From the NCBI GenBank assembly GCA_001817685.1, contig MHIV01000022.1:1-8762 (forward strand): DNA of 8,762 nucleotides, in the 5' to 3' direction. A program made the translations under genes and the position numbers. The stretch comes from Candidatus Colwellbacteria bacterium RIFCSPHIGHO2_02_FULL_45_17 (lineage in GTDB: Bacteria; Patescibacteriota; Minisyncoccia; UBA6257; Colwellbacteraceae). Shown in pieces: positions 4,595 through 8,762 of the stretch. Positions within the stretch are counted from its first letter, which is position 1. Each line of letters starts with the position of its first letter. The notes under the pieces were generated by a model. That model did no database searches. It worked only from the letters and a program-made list of their open reading frames with translations, and was not told where the DNA came from.

Positions 4595-4603
4595 ATTATA
4601 TCA
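4595..4603 (-). promoter_or_regulatory. Consensus extended -10 box of the 120-aa membrane protein gene
   Basis: The minus strand reads TGATATAAT, a perfect TATAAT with the TGn extension, followed by 6 nt and the GTG at 4588. It fits within the 21-bp gap after the lipase-like gene. It is the strongest example of the leaderless pattern in this window. Confidence 0.7.
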
Positions 4604-4609
4604 CTTTCT

Positions 4610-7600
4610 CTACTTTTTTAACGAAATTTCGACTTCGTATGACGTTGTGTCACCGAGCGCAATCTTTAGTTGCCACGTCCCGATAGACATCGTTTTGGTT
4701 GAGAGATTATAAATGTATTGATTTGCCACATAATCATATCTAAAGATGTTTCCGGTATCCGCAGCGCTTGTGGAGAGCGGCACCTCTTCATCTCCAACTA
4801 TGCCGCTGCTTATCTTTTTCATTGTTAGTAAAGCACTCGCGGTTGATATGTGTCCTCCATTAGCGTCTACAAGTTGGAATTTTATCGGTATCGTGCTTCC
4901 AAGTTTGTATATACCACTACCATCCTGGATTAGTGGCGACATAAAACCGCCGAAATTATAGATAGCGTGGAAAACAAATTCTTCTGTTCTTGGATTTCCC
5001 GCACTGTCGACCGCTCTTACGGTGAGTATGTGGTCGCCAATCGAAGAAATTTGAACGACATCTCCGGTGTCGACCGGCGTTCCATCAAAATCCGCTTCCA
5101 CGACTTCAATCCCTGATAAATCATCTGTAACCGCGAAATCAATAACAACTTGTGAGTTTACTATAACTTCACTTGGCATATCGAACACTATTTCTGGTGG
5201 AATAATATCTCCTGCGGTTTCCGAATCGAGAACCGCGTTTGGCTGAATTTGTTCGTCTGTATTTTCATCTCCATCACTATCAAGGTTTAGCGTTAAATCG
5301 CCTGTTGCTCCAGAGAAATCGAGAGTTGCAACTGATGCATCGCTTTCAACTGGTACATCAATATATGTGACCTTACTCTCTGGCACGAGATCTGCGTATG
5401 TCTCGATTTCTAGATCAAATTCACCAGCACCTGTTGCGTCAACAACAATTTCATAATTACCGTTGGGCAAGATCGCAAAGTTGTTGTGTCCAATTGTCTC
5501 ATAATCGCCGCCTGGGATTTGAAGATCTATATCTCCATCAACATTCGGTCCTAAGTGATTCCCAGCCATATCGTAAACGTGAAGTTCGACAGGACTGTGT
5601 GTGCTTACTTGAAGTGTTTCGACAACCCTGCTCTGATCTTCTGGATTAAAGCATTCCTGGTTAGTTGTCTCGACGCCGTCTGGAACGATATCTGGATTGC
5701 CACCAAGGATGTTATTAATTAGTTCGAGTGGTTCCTCATCGCGAATTATGCCCATATGTTTACTGCCTGGAATAAAATAATTTGTGTATTCACTAGAAAG
5801 ATTTATTGCGCTAGTTAGCGGGACTGTTCCGTCTCCGTCAACGGGCGTAATTTCTACTTTGTCGTCGTAAATTCGAAACGCTCCAAAAGTTTCTCCCCTT
5901 TCGCAGCCGATTATGTTGTAGACGTTTTGCGCGTTGAACGATTTGCCATCAAGAGGTGAGTGGAATCCGTCAGCAATACCAAGTATCGTTGAATTCTTGG
6001 CGTTATCTTCCAGAAGCTGTTCCGTCTCGTCATAGTCAAGTATGTCGGAGCCGCCGCTACGAAAATCGTGAACGTACCCACCATTTACTTGGACGTATCT
6101 CCTGCTCGGAAGAAGTTCATATACGCCGGGCATGTCCTGTGAGATAGTTTGTATCCTTTCCGGATTTAATATATCTCTGCCAGGGAAAACGAAACCCATA
6201 TTATCTCCGTACATGATCGCCTTGAATGCTTTTGGTGCGCCGAGCTGCGGCACCCCCGCAATAATTAGTTTATCCACAAACGATGTGTCGGAAAAATTAC
6301 TCAGATATTCCCTAACAAGTAACCCACCCATACTGTGAGCTACGATGTTTATCTTGCCTGTTGGCGAACTCGCTACCGCTTCGCTTACATTTCCTCCGAA
6401 TCGATTAATTTCGTCATGAATATCAAGACGCCAATCATATGGTGCTAGGAAAAGGTTAACGTCTTCTTCGTAGCCCTGGTCAATGAAATTGTTGATTAGG
6501 TTGCCATATGCGATTCTTTCAACTGAGATAGGACCGGCAATCACAATCTCTTCGCTATCAATTATAGATTCTGGGTCCATTTCTTTTCCTGCCCTCTCTT
6601 TTCCTGATATATTCAGTGCAAGTTCATCCAAGTGCTCGTCCGACTCTGAATCGAACATTGTTTGAGCGTCCGGCCAGACTTCTTCCCCATCCGAGACCCT
6701 ATTCAACCGCGACCCCATAATCCCGGGGACAATAATGACGGGGGTAAGATCGCTCTCGCTTCCTAATATAAAGAATGCGTCCTTAACAATACTATCCCCA
6801 ACGAAGTTCCCATTGACACCCATCGCCAAGCTACCATCACCATAAGAATCCGCATCGGAGCTTCCTTTAATGGAACAATTACTTGCATTCCCATTACATC
6901 GAATTACAAACAAATATTCGACTCCGTCATTTAGTGTCACTGGGTTATCGAAAACTACTGTCCTCTCTACAAAAACTCCCTGCTCTGAAAGCGGCATCTG
7001 ATTTGTGCTACTATAAATAACTTTTGACGCCAACGTTTTCTCTGCGGCACAGTGGAATACTGACTGTCCATCGTATCTCTCACAAATTTGGACAGAAAGA
7101 GAAGAATTAGACACCCAATTATTAAATTTTGTGTTGAAAGTAATCCCATCTACAACCCCTGAGAGATTGTTTCCGAGATACTGATCCCAATATTGGTGTG
7201 TCGCTGCGCTACCTGAATCCTGGCTCGGTTGTATAGCAACGACTTGCATACCACTCGTGTCCGGCGGTTCTATGGCCGTGAAACTGATAACGGGGCTTGT
7301 TTCTAATATATTTTCGTTGTCATCCAATAGTTCTGCCTGCGCGAACCAAGTTCCGGGCGTAAGTATATTCTCCCTTGGAACAGCCGTTGAAAAAACATTG
7401 TTTGCCACATCGACTTCGTCCGATAGACTTAGTGCGTTTAAATCTGTCCCATAACCGACACGGACTTTACCGGACCCCTGCGTCAAGAGTTCGTAGTTAA
7501 CTTCCCAGTTACTGAAATTGGTGTTTGGTTCAGACGAGTCCTGTGGAAAAGTAATTTCAATTTCATCCTCGCCTCCAATTACAAAATATGCGTCTTTTAC

Positions 7601-8158
7601 TGTATCGTCTGCAGCGACGCCACCCGTTACTTTTCTTCCTAAACTCCCGTCCGGATAGGCATTAACGTCTGAGCTCCCCCTTAAATCACAAGATCCGCCT
7701 GGACATCGTACGTTCAATACATATCCCGTGCCCGACGTAAGGGCCAGTGGAGTGTCAAGCGTCACAGTGCGCTCTACGAAAACGTCTCTTTCTCCAACCG
7801 GCATCGGATTACTATTGTTGAAGAGAGTCTTCGAGGACAGAACCGTATCGACGTTACCCGTACAATATTGGATTGAGGACCCGTCTGGAATCTTGCATAT
7901 CCTGACCTGGAGCGATGAGTTAGATTCCCATCCGTTGAATCTTGAGTTAAAAGTTATTCTGTTGATTGGTTCAGAAAGGTTGCCACCCAAATACTGATGC
8001 CAGTCCTGGCTGGCTACCGATGTTGAGACATCCTTATTCGGTTGTGAAGCAATTGCACTAGTATCCGCATAAACACTCGTGGAAACGAGGGGGATTGCAA
8101 CGGATAACAAAGCCGCGACCGCCAAGGACAACAAGCCGAGAAGCAAAAGCTTTTTCAT
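4610..8158 (-). CDS. Exported LCAT/lipase-type alpha/beta hydrolase with duplicated Cys domains, Ig-like and PxKF domains (1182 aa)
   Basis: Residues 1-31 form a signal peptide (KK, hydrophobic core, cleavage likely after VYA). Two homologous beta-rich domains follow (about 51-199 and 322-470), each with four cysteines (C88/C99/C152/C157 and C359/C370/C421/C428), separated by a beta-sandwich-like region (200-296). Residues 471-820 are an LCAT/PDAT-like alpha/beta hydrolase: PVIIVPGIMGSRL (oxyanion strand), APYDWRLD, AHSMGG with nucleophile S609, GDGTVP with D776, and GSKHMG with H801, a complete triad. Residues 845-920 are a beta domain; 960-968 (D-S-D-G-D-E-N-T-D) look like a calcium loop; 985-1066 are Ig-like; 1067-1181 match the PxKF-type C-terminal domain (FGGFMSPL, GSTIPIKFQL). 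The protein should act outside the membrane on lipids or esters, either hydrolysing or transferring acyl groups; the substrate is unknown. There is no obvious C-terminal anchor. Hydrolase assignment is strong, exact activity inferred. Confidence 0.9.
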   Translation of the reverse strand: MKKLLLLGLLSLAVAALLSVAIPLVSTSVYADTSAIASQPNKDVSTSVASQDWHQYLGGNLSEPINRITFNSRFNGWESNSSLQVRICKIPDGSSIQYCTGNVDTVLSSKTLFNNSNPMPVGERDVFVERTVTLDTPLALTSGTGYVLNVRCPGGSCDLRGSSDVNAYPDGSLGRKVTGGVAADDTVKDAYFVIGGEDEIEITFPQDSSEPNTNFSNWEVNYELLTQGSGKVRVGYGTDLNALSLSDEVDVANNVFSTAVPRENILTPGTWFAQAELLDDNENILETSPVISFTAIEPPDTSGMQVVAIQPSQDSGSAATHQYWDQYLGNNLSGVVDGITFNTKFNNWVSNSSLSVQICERYDGQSVFHCAAEKTLASKVIYSSTNQMPLSEQGVFVERTVVFDNPVTLNDGVEYLFVIRCNGNASNCSIKGSSDADSYGDGSLAMGVNGNFVGDSIVKDAFFILGSESDLTPVIIVPGIMGSRLNRVSDGEEVWPDAQTMFDSESDEHLDELALNISGKERAGKEMDPESIIDSEEIVIAGPISVERIAYGNLINNFIDQGYEEDVNLFLAPYDWRLDIHDEINRFGGNVSEAVASSPTGKINIVAHSMGGLLVREYLSNFSDTSFVDKLIIAGVPQLGAPKAFKAIMYGDNMGFVFPGRDILNPERIQTISQDMPGVYELLPSRRYVQVNGGYVHDFRSGGSDILDYDETEQLLEDNAKNSTILGIADGFHSPLDGKSFNAQNVYNIIGCERGETFGAFRIYDDKVEITPVDGDGTVPLTSAINLSSEYTNYFIPGSKHMGIIRDEEPLELINNILGGNPDIVPDGVETTNQECFNPEDQSRVVETLQVSTHSPVELHVYDMAGNHLGPNVDGDIDLQIPGGDYETIGHNNFAILPNGNYEIVVDATGAGEFDLEIETYADLVPESKVTYIDVPVESDASVATLDFSGATGDLTLNLDSDGDENTDEQIQPNAVLDSETAGDIIPPEIVFDMPSEVIVNSQVVIDFAVTDDLSGIEVVEADFDGTPVDTGDVVQISSIGDHILTVRAVDSAGNPRTEEFVFHAIYNFGGFMSPLIQDGSGIYKLGSTIPIKFQLVDANGGHISTASALLTMKKISSGIVGDEEVPLSTSAADTGNIFRYDYVANQYIYNLSTKTMSIGTWQLKIALGDTTSYEVEISLKK
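6749..8008 (-). repeat. Coding duplication: two four-cysteine beta domains in the exported hydrolase
   Basis: Protein residues 51-199 (DNA about 7562-8008) and 322-470 (about 6749-7195) align throughout. Shared landmarks are W-QYLG-NLS, ITFN-FN-W-SNSSL, VFVERTV, GSSD, DGSL and VKDA-F-(I)-G. All four cysteines keep their order, suggesting two disulfides per unit. The copies differ at many positions, so the duplication is old. Each unit may be a carbohydrate- or surface-binding module; that role is inferred only from placement ahead of the catalytic domain. Confidence 0.85.
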
Positions 8159-8165
8159 ATCCCCC

Positions 8166-8194
8166 TATATGCTCCTTCAGCTAAATATTGTCAA
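8166..8194 (-). promoter_or_regulatory. Sigma70-type promoter of the exported hydrolase gene
   Basis: On the minus strand TTGACA (complement of 8189-8194) is a perfect -35, and CATATA (complement of 8166-8171) lies exactly 17 bp away. Only 7 nt (GGGGGAT) separate the -10 from the ATG, so the mRNA would start at or next to the start codon. A GAAGGAG sequence lies further upstream but would not be in such a transcript. Confidence 0.6.
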
Positions 8195-8213
8195 ACCCAA
8201 ATAACAAACCACC

Positions 8214-8253
8214 CTATAACCCTAATCTTGCTATAGCAAGATTAGGGTTATAG
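8214..8253. repeat. 40-bp perfect palindrome overlapping the end of the PaaX/Cas2-like gene
   Basis: The 20-base half-site CTATAACCCTAATCTTGCTA is followed directly by its exact reverse complement. The stop codon of the minus-strand PaaX/Cas2-like gene (8248-8250) lies inside the right arm, and the -35 of the next gene is 19 bp away. It should form a very stable hairpin in RNA, and probably ends or stabilises the upstream transcript, but no T-run follows. It is the third perfect palindrome in the window next to a minus-strand gene end. Confidence 0.85.
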
Positions 8254-8762
8254 ATTAAATTCTGCCCTGAGCGGCCTATCATCATCTATCTTTACCGTTA
8301 TCAAATTGACGTGCTTGGCAATTGAAAAGAATTCTGTCACAAAATCGATCTCATTCTCGCACGGATAAGGATAGATCCAGATACTCTTTTGAAATTGTGC
8401 GAATCCAAGATTCTTGAGCTTTTCCCTTAAGGCCTCGCGGGCAAACTTCTCTGATTCCGGAATGTCGAACATTATCATCCTCCATTTGCCGTCCCATTTG
8501 TCCTGTTTTGGAATTTTTATGTGCTCAACATCATATTTGAGCTTTCGCCTTTTCCCTTTTTCTGTTAGTTCGATTATGGTTTTATCTCCGATCTTCCTTA
8601 TCTTGATCATTCTGCGTTTCTTTAAGCCATAGAGAGCTCGGGATAATTGAACCGATTCGTATTTTATATTTTTGTCGTGCTGACTTTTTAGAATATGTTT
8701 ATTCAGCTCCTTGAGAAAAGCTCTTGTACCAACCGGGGAGGTCAGTGTAAGTCCGATAGCTG
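8248..8762 (-). CDS. PaaX-type winged-helix/Cas2-like protein, C-terminal part (cut by window edge)
   Basis: The frame is open to the right edge, giving 170 visible residues; the N-terminus is outside, so the internal ATG at 8610 is not the start. Visible residues 1-80 fit a winged-helix remnant: FLKELNKHIL, then YESVQLSRALYGLKKRRMIKI and the wing GDKTIIELTEKGKRR. Residues 90-170 are a ferredoxin-like Cas2-type domain: KWRMIMFDIPE (strand 1 with the Cas2-position Asp99), EALREKLKNLGFAQFQKSIWIYPYP, then LITV and the C-terminal strand. PaaX-type regulators have this same two-part plan, and similar stand-alone proteins are common in Patescibacteria, often annotated as Cas2. With no CRISPR array or cas1 in view, a DNA-binding regulator is more likely than an adaptation nuclease. 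The gene ends inside a 40-bp palindrome. Confidence 0.82.
   Translation of the reverse strand, partial: AIGLTLTSPVGTRAFLKELNKHILKSQHDKNIKYESVQLSRALYGLKKRRMIKIRKIGDKTIIELTEKGKRRKLKYDVEHIKIPKQDKWDGKWRMIMFDIPESEKFAREALREKLKNLGFAQFQKSIWIYPYPCENEIDFVTEFFSIAKHVNLITVKIDDDRPLRAEFNL

Noticed and set aside
8248..8610. PaaX/Cas2-like gene as a complete 120-aa protein starting at 8610
   Set aside because: The frame continues without a stop to the window edge, and the upstream 50 residues complete a winged-helix pattern, so the true start is outside the window.
1..8762. CRISPR array, insertion sequence, rRNA or origin
   Set aside because: No regularly spaced repeats, transposase, rRNA segments or DnaA-box clusters were seen on either strand.

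Overview
The window looks like a chromosomal segment of a Patescibacteria/CPR bacterium, most likely Parcubacteria-like. The reasons are small densely packed genes, many short proteins of unknown function, a stand-alone PaaX/Cas2-like regulator, a large exported multidomain lipase-like protein, and a repeated promoter layout in which an extended -10 box lies 6-7 nt before the start codon (apparently leaderless mRNAs). The taxonomic call is inference from gene content; there is no rRNA or marker gene to confirm it.

Layout from left to right. (1) The first 18 codons of a minus-strand histidine phosphatase (RHG motif) run off the left edge. (2) A plus-strand GC-rich cassette (promoter at 92-120, hairpin at 144-163, two small ORFs at 204-410 and 421-579, GC-rich terminator at 604-642) encodes 68- and 52-aa proteins of unknown function. 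(3) Two perfect palindromes (656-693 and 724-747) lie between this cassette and a convergent minus-strand two-gene operon: a four-helix membrane protein (1654-1998) overlapping by one base an EamA/DMT transporter (764-1654). (4) A second GC-rich cassette, minus strand (2051-2454), encodes a 98-aa helical protein with a canonical sigma70-type promoter, Shine-Dalgarno site and terminator. (5) A divergent pair: a 166-aa conserved-looking hypothetical (2479-2979, minus) and a nucleoside 2-deoxyribosyltransferase-like protein (3030-3419, plus). (6) A 195-aa tail-anchored protein (3512-4099), a possible 27-aa ORF (4159-4242) and a 120-aa membrane protein (4226-4588), all minus strand. (7) A 1182-aa exported protein (4610-8158, minus) with a signal peptide, two copies of a four-cysteine beta-rich domain, an LCAT/lipase-type alpha/beta hydrolase with a complete Ser-Asp-His triad, an Ig-like domain and a C-terminal PxKF-type domain. 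(8) A 40-bp perfect palindrome, then the C-terminal 170 residues of a PaaX-type winged-helix/Cas2-like protein running off the right edge.

Two styles of gene expression are visible. AT-rich genes have extended -10 boxes placed so that transcription would begin at or next to the start codon. Three GC-rich small ORFs instead have strong Shine-Dalgarno sites 5 nt from the start and lie in two cassettes with TTGAC-type -35 boxes 17 bp from the -10 and GC-rich terminator hairpins. No CRISPR array, IS element, tRNA or rRNA was recognised. I found no convincing multi-gene novel system. The most notable leads are the leaderless layout, the start-stop/hairpin leader at 121-163, the palindromes, and the exported LCAT-like protein.
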